Assembly: GCA_036850595.1 (NCBI GenBank)
Contig: CM072160.1
Location: forward strand, 12,441,906-12,505,905
Source of the DNA: Rhyacichthys aspro
Taxonomy: Eukaryota > Chordata > Actinopteri > Gobiiformes > Rhyacichthyidae
Length of the DNA: 64,000 nt
Direction: 5' to 3'
Below the pieces are notes generated by a model. It saw only the letters and a list, made by a program, of their open reading frames with translations. It was not told the origin of the DNA and did no database searches. The first letter of the stretch is position 1. Each line of letters begins with the position of its first letter. Made by a program: the position numbers and the translations under genes. This document shows positions 39,601-50,052 of the stretch, one piece after another.

Positions 39601-41002
39601 TTTTAATGAAATGTCTTGCATTTATGAATATTATATTCCTCTAACAATGAGTTTGTTTGTTTTTTGAAAGCTGGACAGAGAGAATAAAATCGCTGGAGTG
39701 TTTCCGAAATTGGTATTTACAGACAAATCCACATACGTGGAGTCTTCAACTAAAATCTATGATGATGTAAGTCACTATCCACCACTGGATTCAGAGATCA
39801 TATTTTTTTTTAAATGTGAAGAGATACTAATTTGTCCAACAAATGATAATTGTTTTTTTCAATATGTTTTCTTTCTCCAAAACACAGATGGCCTTTAGGT
39901 ACCTGTCATGGTTTCTCTACCCTCTGTTTGGCTGCTATGCTGTCTACAGTTTATTGTATGTAGAGCACAAAGGCTGGTACTCGTGGGTGCTCAGTATGCT
40001 TTATGGCTTCTTGTTAACTTTTGGTAAGTGGAGTTGATGGATTTATAGATATTACTGTAGTGTAATTGCTAATGGCAACCAGAAGACAATTCAGCTTTTT
40101 TAACTGACTTATTTTTTTTACTGGGACATTTATATATTTATACACAACTAGCATTTTCATACTTACCTCACTGTTGCATGTTAAATTTACAGTAATGTGC
40201 AGTGTGTTTAAATGGACTTTATAAGTCCTTATGAAATCTGATGTTTTCTTGTCTGTGTATTTCTTCTTGTTGAAACTAGTTTGTATTAACTCACTTATTT
40301 TCTTCTAGGTTTCATTACCATGACACCACAGCTTTTCATCAACTATAAAATGAAGTCTGTGGCACACCTCCCATGGAGGATGCTCACCTACAAAGCTCTC
40401 AATACTTTTATTGATGACCTGTTTGCCTTTGTCATCAAGATGCCCATGATGTACAGAATAGGATGCCTCAGAGATGGTGCGTTTACTCTTGCAATTTATT
40501 GTAAATTACTTATTGTAATCTGAGTTATAATAAGTAATTTACAACACAATGAAAAGGCAGGCACAAACCAAAACCATGACTGTCTTTGCATAATTGATGT
40601 GCGGCTTACACAGACTGTCTCCTTAAGTCCTGAATGTAATGTCAATATTTATCATAATTACCAATCTGTCCAAAAGTAACCGCTATGCTTTTTTTTTTTT
40701 TTTTTTTTTTACACATTAAATCTCTAAAAGTAATCTCTAAATGACAAAATAAAATGTTTTAATTTCTTGCAGAAATGACAGTTTCCTCATGAGAACTAAC
40801 CTGTTCCTCTCCCCACACAGATGTTGTCTTCTTCATTTACCTTTACCAGCGCTGGATCTATCGGGTCGATCCAAACAGAGTCAATGAATTTGGCACCAGT
40901 GGAGTAGACCATACCCAGAATAACACAGCAGCAGGGGATGCTACTTCCTCTGCAGCCACAGCAATCACAGACAAATCAGAGGGAGAGAAGAAGAATGATT
41001 AA
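34881..41002 (+). CDS. clptm1: clptm1, cleft lip and palate transmembrane protein 1 homologue
   Basis: Multi-pass membrane protein; mammalian CLPTM1 retains GABA-A receptors in ER/Golgi. Exons: 34881-34931, 36720-36862, 37483-37606, 37735-37893, 38135-38252, 38359-38444, 38555-38675, 38753-38997, 39126-39219, 39315-39505, 39671-39766, 39888-40023, 40309-40476, 40821-41002; 1914 nt, 637 aa (human 669). The first hydrophobic segment follows APNAWQVIKGVLFR. A large luminal domain (YGDWSTGENGDGCYEHY, EVISHWHPNLTINMVDDH, VSGDYYPIVYFNDYW) precedes a C-terminal cluster of membrane spans with LYILDNETNFVVQVSVFIG and WVLSMLYGFLLTFGFITM. Exon 2 encodes ten glutamines in a row (mixed CAG/CAA), absent from human CLPTM1. 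Relb follows on the same strand; human CLPTM1 and RELB are also adjacent. Confidence 0.96.
36499..36602. repeat. AT dinucleotide microsatellite in clptm1 intron 1
   Basis: About 100 bp of alternating TA/AT with three GATATA interruptions at its left end (ATAGATATAG), then an ACACATACAC flank. It lies 120-220 bp before exon 2 of clptm1. Probably highly polymorphic and able to extrude a cruciform. Confidence 0.9.
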
Positions 41003-42771
41003 AGCATGATCACAACCTTATCTGCCTCCCTTGCTCTCAAAGCTAGGGGCAAAGAGGACTCAAATCAGGCAGGGAAGGTAGCCAATGGACGCCACTACAA
41101 AAAAAAAAAAAGGAAAAAAAAGCAGTTCAACTGTTCCCTCTGGTTTCTGTGTTGATCCACAGAGAATCATATTCAGTGTAGACTTGCTAAATTCTTATTT
41201 CTGTTCCCATCCCTGCCCTCCTTTTGCAGTTCAAGTGAAGTAAAACGTGATGTACTGTATTCTGTGTGATTTCCAGAGAGAAACCGCGTAATGGAGTAGA
41301 GGTCGAGAGGGCAATGGTTGCTGTTATACCACGTTTTTTATACAGAGAAGAAAGAGGCCAAGTGCAACTGTTCATTATGTTGATTCATTGTGAATATTTT
41401 TCATTCCACATAAGCACTGTTTTTTTCAAAAATGCCTGCAAACTGGTGAGTAGCACTGGAAGAAACTGGAAATAGCTTGAGCCAAGATGGAGGTGTTCTC
41501 TAAGACACTCTACCCACCAGACAGTGACTGCTACCTACAATTTTGAATAAATAGTTAATGTTCAGAACTTGAACAAAAATAACAGCCTTGTTGGTATTAA
41601 TATAAATATTAATATTGTCATTTACATTTTGTTTTCAGTCACTGAAACGTTCTTCTGTATGTCCTGAATCTGCAGATTTCAGCTGTCAAATTAATAATAC
41701 TGATGTCAGAACTGTCCAGCAATAGCTAATTTGAAAGTCTTAATCTTGTTTCCCTCTGTCGGCCATATCATTTTTTTAAAGTTTCATGCTAAACAAGTTT
41801 ATTTTGACAAACATAGATATTCAGGGCTGTTCCAAAAGAATTACAGTGTCTTTTTTTTATTATTTTGAGTGCTGTAAATCTAAGAGGGTTTAATGTTGGT
41901 ACATATTAAATTTTGAGCATTCATGTTTATAGTAAAAATAAGTGTGATTTAAAATTGTCTATGGATTGGATTCTCTTTGCTCTATTTCTGTCATTGGACA
42001 ATATTATTACATGACTTTAATATGGATTATATTGAATCGTCCATTGACTAGACTATTTTTTCCATTTCACAAACTGAGTCAAAGTGATCTCCTTTGTGAG
42101 TTTACACAGTTTATTATTGGATTTCAATTTTAAATTTTATGTCCTGGTCAATTCTAACAAATTTACTTTCACTTTTTCTTTCCTTTAAATCGCCTGTAGT
42201 TTTTCGTGGCCAACAGCAGGTGTCGCCCTACTGCGTTATACACTATAGTTATACAGGAACATGACCTTTTTATTTATAGATGTTTAATGTTTCTACAGAA
42301 ACGTGGGGGTTCATTTCCACCTCTATACATAATATCATAGTTGAATAATTAGTTTCTCATAAACGTCAAAGAGGAGAGGGTTGTAGTATTATAGCCTACA
42401 TGACTGAAGCATTAGTCTCACGCCATGTTTTAGCTTCTTGTTTAGCCTGGGTGGGAGGGGGTAAACTTCTTAGTTCGTTGCATATTACCCTGTGATATCA
42501 CTTTAAAGCGGTTATAAGCGGGGTTTTCTGTTTGGGAGGTGGGCGTGACGCACAGGGGATTTCCATGCTTCCTTCAGCCAATCACAGACAAGCACCAAAC
42601 CCTCATTTTTACACATGGCCATGGTCTGTCAAACAGTCGCCCGAGGATCACAAAGCTCTGATGTGACGGTCCAGATAGCTGCCTGAGCTCTTATGGCAAA
42701 ACGGTGACGATATCGACAGTTTGTTTGGAAAGACTCGAGCACGGAGCTTACAAAGTCCTGGGATGTAAGAT
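41003..42771 (+). other. clptm1 3' UTR and relb promoter region
   Basis: clptm1 3' UTR with AATAAA at 41546-41551. The remainder is AT-rich to about 42190. A CTCF-like sequence lies at 42213-42226 (ACAGCAGGTGTCGC, one mismatch). The relb promoter occupies about 42430-42770 with a kB site (42555), a CCAAT box (CAGCCAATCACAG near 42577) and a TGACGCAC CRE-like half-site near 42546. Confidence 0.55.
42555..42564 (+). promoter_or_regulatory. relb: consensus kB site in the relb promoter
   Basis: GGGGATTTCC fits GGGRNNYYCC exactly, about 210 bp upstream of the relb ATG and next to a CCAAT box. Mammalian RELB is induced by NF-kB through promoter kB sites, so this suggests conserved autoregulation. 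Confidence 0.65.
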
Positions 42772-45700
42772 ATGGACATTTACAACGGTGCCTCGGGTAG
42801 GTTTGGACCATTATCTGCACACTTACTCTTTTGAAAAAGGCCTTGATAAGTTTAGCTTCCTAATGTGTTTTGCATCAGGTCTGCATGTGATTAACTAGAC
42901 TAATTTATAACACACACAGTACTGCCCACTCGATCCACGGATAATATGTTACTTTTTGAGCGTTACTTCTTTTTAAATCATTCAGTCATACAGTAGGGAC
43001 CTACACCATACCTGTACAAATTAACAAATGAGTTGCCATAAAATTATAGCAGCAAACTAACTAAGACTTCTTTTTCTAATGAGTGACTTTTTTTGTAATA
43101 TTTTAATTTTTTTCTCCGTAGACCTCCTCAGTGAAATAATCAGGGAGAGAGAGGATCAGACAGTGTCTTCTCTGCACAGACCTGCTTCTCTCTGTCAGCC
43201 ACACAGCCCCAACCACAATCTCAACTCCCCATCAACGTCCCAACAACCCACAGGTGACACCCCACAGCTGTGTTTCATTTAACCCCATTGTCTTCTTTCT
43301 GTTTACTGTGCACTGACTGTGTCCTTTCTGTTTGTCCTGGCATTAGGGGTCCTATCAGATTTGGGTAAGTTGCACAATACATCTTTACTTTGGCTCTGTT
43401 GACCCCAAAACCATACTCAGATACAGTTTTTAATTAAACCAGGCATATTCATCACACACTTATGAGTCATATGTATTAATTATATGTTTTTCTATAGATA
43501 TTATGCATGAAATTATAAGGGACCAAGTGGATCAGACAGTGTCCTCGCTGCCCGGACCTCCTCCTCTTAGCCACCTTTGCCAGCCGCACAGCCCCAACCA
43601 TGTTCAGGGTGTGTCACCGGTGTCCCAGCAGCTTACAGGTTCAAAATGTGTGCATTTATGCTTTCATTTCTGTCTCCTCTCTCTTTCCTAACCCATGTCT
43701 TCATTTTTGTCCTGTAGGAGGCGGTCTGTCAGATATAGGTAAGCACTTAGATATGATATCACTTAGGTAATGCAGTAACAGACGCTATACCATACTACAT
43801 CTATACTTGACTATATTTTTCCACAGATCTTTTTTTTAAATTTATGAGAGGGGAACACCAAGGGGAACAACCTTCCCTCCCAGGACCTCCTTCTCCCCCT
43901 CCTGTTGGCTACCTTTGCCAGCCACAAAGCCCCGACAACCACAATCTGCCCCGTGAGAGCTCATCAGTAGGATCTCAGAAGCCCGTGCTGGTGGCAAGAG
44001 GCACTGCATGTCCAGTAAGTGTGTTTTCAATGTTTTGAACTGTTTTATGTCTGCCTTTGCCATACTCTCCGACAGTGTTTCCTACACAGGGCAGTCAGGT
44101 AATGCAGATATACAGTGAAAGTGAAAGTAAGGTAGCAAGAGGCTTTAGTTCATTTTGGGAGGTATCACAGTGGGGGGAAATGAATGGGAAAAAAGTTGAT
44201 TTAATTATAAAAATAAAATTGTATGTCTGTATTTGGGGAAAAAACAACTGAAAGTATATTTATTATCCTATATTTATATATCAATAATTGCGTTACTGCT
44301 ATACTGTACAATAATACAACAATACTGTCACTTGCTGATGTGCTCATGTTAATGTGTGGAGTATCTGGAGTAGTGTTGCCAAGGCAGTTCAGCCACAGTG
44401 AGGAGCGGCTCTTAGCTCAAAGCACGTGGTTTACAGTCAGCAGCTGATCAGAGGTGCTCTACTCTTATAAGACTAATGACAGTTTGCATTAAAACAGAAG
44501 AGTTTAACAGTACGATGTGATTATGTGAATGTTTGCTTTGGGTTATATGTGTAGGTCGATAGTTGTATAAAAAATTGTAGAAAAGAAAACTGAAATAAGA
44601 AATTGTGGTCGAGGACAGTGTGTGTGAACTGTAATTTGACTCCTACTTTCAGCTTGCTGTCCTTTTGTTTAGAAGCCATACCCACTAGAGGTTAAAGGTT
44701 GCATTCTTCATCCTACTCCTCCAATTGGTCGACTCACGCTTAGTCAGACTTCAGGCTTCCTATTTCGTCCTATTTCCTGTTTGGGTCTGCCTAGCTTTTC
44801 TTTAGCGTTCATGCTTTAAGGCTAACATATATGCTCAGGCTGAATGGTTTGCTGGCTCTCTGACATCAGCGGCTCAGTGGAACAGTGTGAAGAATGATCT
44901 CATACTTCAGGAATTGCTCGAATGCACGTAGCAACGCTTTAGTAAGCTCCTAGCTCCTGCGGAGGTGACAAAGACTACTTACTGCAGGTTGGATTCTCTT
45001 TTCTTGAATTCTTTTCACATTATAATCTAGTGTGTCTGACACTGAAAGCTTTTGTGAGGAGAAAAAATGTTTATACTTACATTCTCTGTGGGTTTTTATT
45101 AGGTAATGGCTGCACAATTGTGTTTAGGAACTGCCTTTAGATAAAGAAAGTGTGAAGGATGTATAATGGAAAATGTAATTTGAAAATCATTTGTGGGAGT
45201 CAAGCTAGCATATGCTTAACTAATAAAATGTAAAGAATTTATGAGTAACTTTTAAATGTTTAAGTTTTGGAGATGTGGTTTCACGTGCCGTGTTGCAGTG
45301 CTAATGTAAAGAAAGATGTATAATTTTTTTTTTATACTATGCAGCTTTTGTTTTTCATTTTCTTGCATTGGTTTCCTGTGAGGCTGTGTATGTTTCACAG
45401 CGCCACAAACACGGTACCTTTTTTGATCTTGTTGTTTGCAGGCCGCCTACAACTTTGCTCAGCCTGTGCAACCTTTAAGTGGTTCCAGGGAAATGATGTC
45501 CACTCCTTCTCCCTCCTCTTCCTCACTGGCCTCTAAGAGCTGCAGCGGTGAAACCTCTTCTCAAAATGCTTCCAGTACAGAGCTGCTGGAGCGGGTTTTG
45601 GAGAGGCCCACTCTGGTGGTAGTGGAAGAGCCAAAGGACAGAGGCATGAGGTTTCGCTACGAGTGTGAGGGCCGCTCAGCTGGTAGTATCCTCGGAGCAT

Positions 45701-48009
45701 CCAGCACTGACTCCAACAAGACCCAGCCTGCAGTAGAGGTAAGGGTTGTCTTTTCGCTTTTGGATACTAAAGGTTCAAACAGTTGTGCTGACTATCCTAC
45801 TTCTTTTATTGCTCTACTGCTTATTTATTTAGATTCAGGGTCCTATTCACCACATCAAAAAGGTAGAGATCACAGTTTCCCTTGTGACCAAAGACTTTCC
45901 ACATCGGCCTCACCCCCACTGCCTTGTGGGAAAAGACTGCCCTAACGGTTCAGGGATCTGTGTTGTTCCACTTAACCCTCATGTCAACCGCCGACACAGG
46001 TAAGCACCCATTCATTTGACTATCTCTGAACATTACTGCGCTGCACATTGTGTCTATCCTAATATAACTGTTCACTTTAGTTTTGCCAATCTTGGGATCC
46101 AGTGTGTGAGGAGGAAAGAGTTGGAAGCGTCCCTTCAGAAGAGGAGAAGCCAGAATATTGACCCCTTTCAAAGTAGGACAGGCCTTAAAACCCATTTTTA
46201 TAAGTTATCACGATAATATTTTAGCAAACAGCTAATTTTTATGTGGATTTTTTTGTCTCTCAGCTGGTCATTCAAAGGGTATTGAAGACATAGACATGAA
46301 TGCAGTGCGTCTATGTTTCCAGTGTGAGCTTGAGTGGGACGATGGCAAAAAGGACTCCCTCAAGCCTGTTGTGTCAAAGCCTATCTTTGACAAAAGTAGG
46401 TCTACTACTACTGTGCATGGTTCGTTATGAATAATCTCCCTCTGAGACTTTTCTAACATGTCCATGCATTTTATAGAGGCCACAACTACATCCCAGTTGA
46501 AAATCACAAGATTGAACCTTGAGAAAGGGTCCTGCACTGGCAAGACAGAGGTCTATATGTTGTGTGACAAAGTGCAAAAAGGTAAACAATACAAAAAATA
46601 TCACCTCTGTTGAGTGGTAAATCTTTGTAGAAAACATCCATGCAACTTTTGACAGCATGAACAAGATTGTCCTAATGCTGTATAGTGAAGGAACAAAACA
46701 GATTTTAAATGAGAGATGTCTTCCTGAGTTTTTTTATACTTTAAATCATGAAAACATTATCCACAGACGACATTGAGATTGTCTTCCGGCGGGGTTCGTG
46801 GAAAGCGAATGGAGAGTTTGCCCAAACTGATGTTCATCGTCAGGTGGGTATTGTGTTCAAGACCCCTCCGTATCAGGACCAGAACATCACAGAGGAAGTG
46901 GAGGTCAGCCTCAGCCTGCGGCGTATCTCTGACCAGATGGAAAGCGAACCAGTTTCTTTTACGTACCTTCCTCGCAACCCAGGTGAGTCAGGGCTTAAGT
47001 GTGCCAAACACATTCACAGCCACTTTATCTGAATATATGAATCTATATCTATATGCAGTTATCAGAAGCTTGAATATGACATCAAAGTAATTTAAATGGA
47101 TTGTTCTGCAGATCCATATGAAGTGAAACGTAAAAGAAAGATAAAGTCGGACGTGAGCTTCACAGAGAGAACTTGTACAACAGGTAAGGCCTGACTCATT
47201 TGTTTTCAGAATTGCTCTTTACGTGCAGAAAATATATCGATAAATTGATAAATATTACATAGCAACAGGTTAAGTTTACATTAGAATAATGAATGCTTGA
47301 TTTTAGTATTTAAAATTTACATTTTGTGTAATGCATAATATCCTCTAGTTGTTAGTTTCCATATGTAATTCTATATCTAAGAGAGATGCCATTAAGCTGG
47401 GCTCTAGCTTAATGGCCAGCTTAGTGGAACACACACCAATGACGTTGGTTTGAACTCCTGCTTATTTTTCTCACCTTCACTTGGATCTTTAATATTTAAA
47501 CTGATATATGTAATGTAGCCCATTAAACTGTAACACAAATTAAATCTGCCCTTTCAGAGAAAAGTGCACCTGCTTCGGAGTCTTCCTTCCACTTTTCACA
47601 GAACCAACCTCGACCGTCCCAGTCTTCAGAGGAGCTGCTGCGTGTGCCACTGCCTGCTGCCTTTCAGGGAGATGCGTGTTACATGGAAACCCAGAGCTGC
47701 AACATTGCCAGTGAAGAGGCCACTCTCATTAATCAGCTGCTGGAAATGCCTGTATTTATGGACATATTGTCAGACCCAAGCTTCTCCTCGTCCTTTTCCT
47801 CTGGCTTTGAGCAGGGCCCTGACGCCAGTGCTGCCGTCGCTAACATGGACATGAATTTTAACCAGAACACTGGCTCTTACATCCAGGACTTTACTCATTA
47901 TAATGACTTGCAGTTTAACATGCTTGTCAATGAGAATCAGAATGTTTCATCTGAACTACTGGACAGCTCCTTCCCAATGGTTCAGGTTAAGACTGAAGAG
48001 GAACTATGA
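42772..48009 (+). CDS. relb: relb, NF-kB family transcription factor RelB
   Basis: Rel-homology factor that pairs with p52/p50 in the non-canonical NF-kB pathway. Exons: 42772-42796, 43122-43253, 43347-43364, 43498-43638, 43718-43738, 43827-44014, 45442-45738, 45833-45999, 46081-46172, 46264-46395, 46477-46581, 46767-46982, 47112-47183, 47558-48009; 2058 nt, 685 aa (human 579). N-terminal exons encode three related segments (see separate repeat entry). The Rel homology region starts near residue 238 with RFRYECEGRSAGSILG, the DNA-contact loop, and continues through LGIQCVRRKELEAS and VFKTPPYQD. The basic KRKRKIK near residue 517 is the nuclear signal. The C-terminal 150 residues are the Ser/acid-rich activation region. 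The start is inferred from frame continuity: exon 1 supplies MDIYNGAS and the split Asp codon joins exon 2. The 1.4-kb intron before 45442 could hold an alternative promoter. Confidence 0.93.
43122..44014 (+). repeat. relb: tandemly multiplied exon block in relb
   Basis: Three exons (43122-43253, 43498-43638, 43827-44014) encode related peptides: DLLSEIIRERED, DIMHEIIRDQVD and DLFFKFMRGEHQ, each followed by a Pro-rich stretch with CQPHSPNH or CQPQSPDNHN. Two microexons separate them: 43347-43364 (18 bp, GVLSDL) and 43718-43738 (21 bp, GGLSDI). Every internal intron is phase 1, so each unit can be added or skipped without shifting frame. Nucleotide identity is local (GATCAGACAGTGTC and CACAGCCCCAACCA are shared by copies 1 and 2; ACCTTTGCCAGCC by copies 2 and 3), which indicates an old duplication. 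The unit corresponds to the single human RELB DELEIIDEYIKE segment. Confidence 0.8.
47388..47416. repeat. perfect inverted repeat in last relb intron
   Basis: GCCATTAAGCT at 47388-47398 and its exact complement AGCTTAATGGC at 47406-47416 flank a 7-base loop. To the right lie TTAGTGG and then GGTTTGAACTCC (about 47449-47460), which resemble Pol III A- and B-box elements. This may be a fragment of a tRNA-derived SINE. Confidence 0.5.
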
Positions 48010-48761
48010 AGAAAAGAGACACAATAATGTGACACAGAGTCCATTCACAACCTAGAACTGTGCTATGCTTTCTGAACTGCAAGTGGGCAAGCTTTCACTT
48101 TCCTTTATGCAAAACTAATCTATGCCCTGCAGTGGTATCAAATCTTCACCCCTTAAATACGTACAGTAAAATCACAGTACTCTGCTCTTTCATCATGGGC
48201 TGTTTTTGTGAGACATTTATTTTGAAGCCTTGCTGGTCAAGGCCATAGCACTCAGGACAAGTAAACATTCCTTTTTACTCGCTGCATGAGCTCCTAGCAT
48301 TAAGTAAGAAAGAAGAATAGACTCTTGGCCAGTATGAGACTTAAGGCACTCAATACAACACTTTATAAACTGCTGTCTTAGTTAATTATAGTGAAGACAT
48401 CATTGCAGTACCCATAAAGTTATAGTTACTGTGACATTTTGGCAAAAGAACTAGACTGATTTCCAGTTAAAGTTTTCACCAGGAGCAAATACAATTTATA
48501 TGACAACTCAGAAAAGCCACACAAATGTTAAATAGTCGTTTCATATTCATGTTTCGATTTTAATGCCAGTAATTACAGTTGTTCTTACCAGTCTGTGAGT
48601 AAATTTTAATCAGATGCAACGGCAGTCTTCTCTCTGCGTACTCCCTGCTCTGTGTTTGTTCCTTTTTGTGGTTTTCACTCTTGTGCTAAGCATTGAAATT
48701 TCCACTCACAGTTTATCAAATGTACACGTGGTAAGAGTATAGTGTCTGTATTTCAACGTGA

Positions 48762-48767
48762 AATAAA
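48762..48767 (+). terminator. relb: candidate poly(A) signal of relb
   Basis: AATAAA about 750 bp after the relb stop, followed by a T-rich then GT-rich stretch (CGTGTGTTTTTT...GTTGCTGTGTC) as expected downstream of cleavage. Confidence 0.65.
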
Positions 48768-49270
48768 CGTGTGTTTTTTAAATCGTTGCTGTGTCTTTAC
48801 TAGTACAGTGTAAAACAGCTATTATCTTATTATTATAGAGAACAGATAATCTTCACGCAAATCTGTTCCTCAATTGTCACTAGGTGAGTTCTCTTAATAA
48901 CTAACAGTCTTTATGAACTGAATTTTTTTTTATGTTTAAAAGAGCTGACGTGAGCTGTTACGGGCTTGGATTGATGATACGAGGCCACTGGGAAACTCTG
49001 CACTGCAATGGTCACTAACACCTCATGCAAAGATACCAAAAAAGGTGTCTATACATTTCCAAATCTTAATCCTTGACACAATGCAATCCTCTTTATATAT
49101 CATGTAAACAGTACAGAATAGTTCAAACACAGGAGGCATTAGTTACACAAATGAACAAATGTGGAATATCAGGTCTATTATGTTTATTGTAAAGCTATAA
49201 ATAAGTAAATCCAGACTTTACCGATGACAGCAGGTATTATTTGTTCCTGTTGCTGGGTTACGCCACCCAC

Positions 49271-49323
49271 GGGAGTCCCCGCACCAAAAGGGATTCCCCA
49301 TCAGACAATAACCACATGCAAAT
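49271..49323 (+). promoter_or_regulatory. candidate lymphoid enhancer: two kB sites, RUNX motif and octamer
   Basis: Within 53 bp: GGGAGTCCCC (49271-49280) and GGGATTCCCC (49290-49299) both fit GGGRNNYYCC and are spaced 19 bp start to start, about two helical turns. AACCACA (49310-49316) is a RUNX core, and ATGCAAAT (49316-49323) is a perfect octamer. The cluster is 1.3 kb beyond the relb stop. Enhancer function is inferred from motif density alone. Confidence 0.5.
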
Positions 49324-50052
49324 GTTCGGACTTCAGATAAGCAGTTGAAAATGGAAAACAAACAGGTATTTTGGTGTTTTCATAATCTTGCTCCCCCTTT
49401 TTTTCCATTTGCTGAACAGACCACAAGTGTGAACCGGAACGTAACCAACTGTAATGAACCACTGCAATGTAACTCACTATGGTAACTAATTTAACTATAT
49501 TCAGTGATTAATATTTAATTACTGAAGTAAGGTTAAAGGCAGAAATGTAAATGCCAAAAAATAAATAAAGAAGGAGGAAATAAATGCTTGTGCTTTAGTT
49601 TATGAATAAAACAGATTGCAGTTATAGTAGAGGTGGGTCAATAAAAACCTCTTAGTCCCATCTAGTGGTGGAAAATGGGGCTGTTATTGCATAGATGTAT
49701 GATTTGAAGCTTTTTGTCAATTAATGTTCAAAGGACATGTCAATATGCCATCAAGAGTTCAAGAGCAATACCAGGCATAGTACTACTTAAAACAGGAACA
49801 TGTGCAGATAAAAACAAAAAAAAAAAACAATTCTAAAATCTTTTTTAAAAAGTCAATATTTTATTACATATTAAACTGTATTTACACTGATGGAGGCTTT
49901 TAGTTGCATTTTTGTAAGAGAAATCATAACATCTGTGCTTCAGTCCATGTGTCATCACTGCTAGTCTTTTCAGGAACCACGTGTTCTCAGGTATGAAAAA
50001 CTGAAAATCTTTCAGACACAGACTGTGATTCAAAACTTTCCATTTGAAATGT

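Larger units (their letters stand above)
48010..50052. other. convergent region relb / mrpl28
   Basis: relb 3' UTR to about 48790, then intergenic sequence without a recognisable gene. A compact transcription-factor motif cluster sits at 49271-49323. The minus-strand AATAAA at 49860-49865 should end mrpl28. The sequence around 49650 (CATCTAGTGGTGGA) is a common fish CTCF-like or repeat-borne string, too weak to call. Confidence 0.5.

Noticed and set aside
49645..49665. CATCTAGTGGTGGA as a CTCF site
   Set aside because: Mismatches at key core positions, and this string is common in fish genomes.
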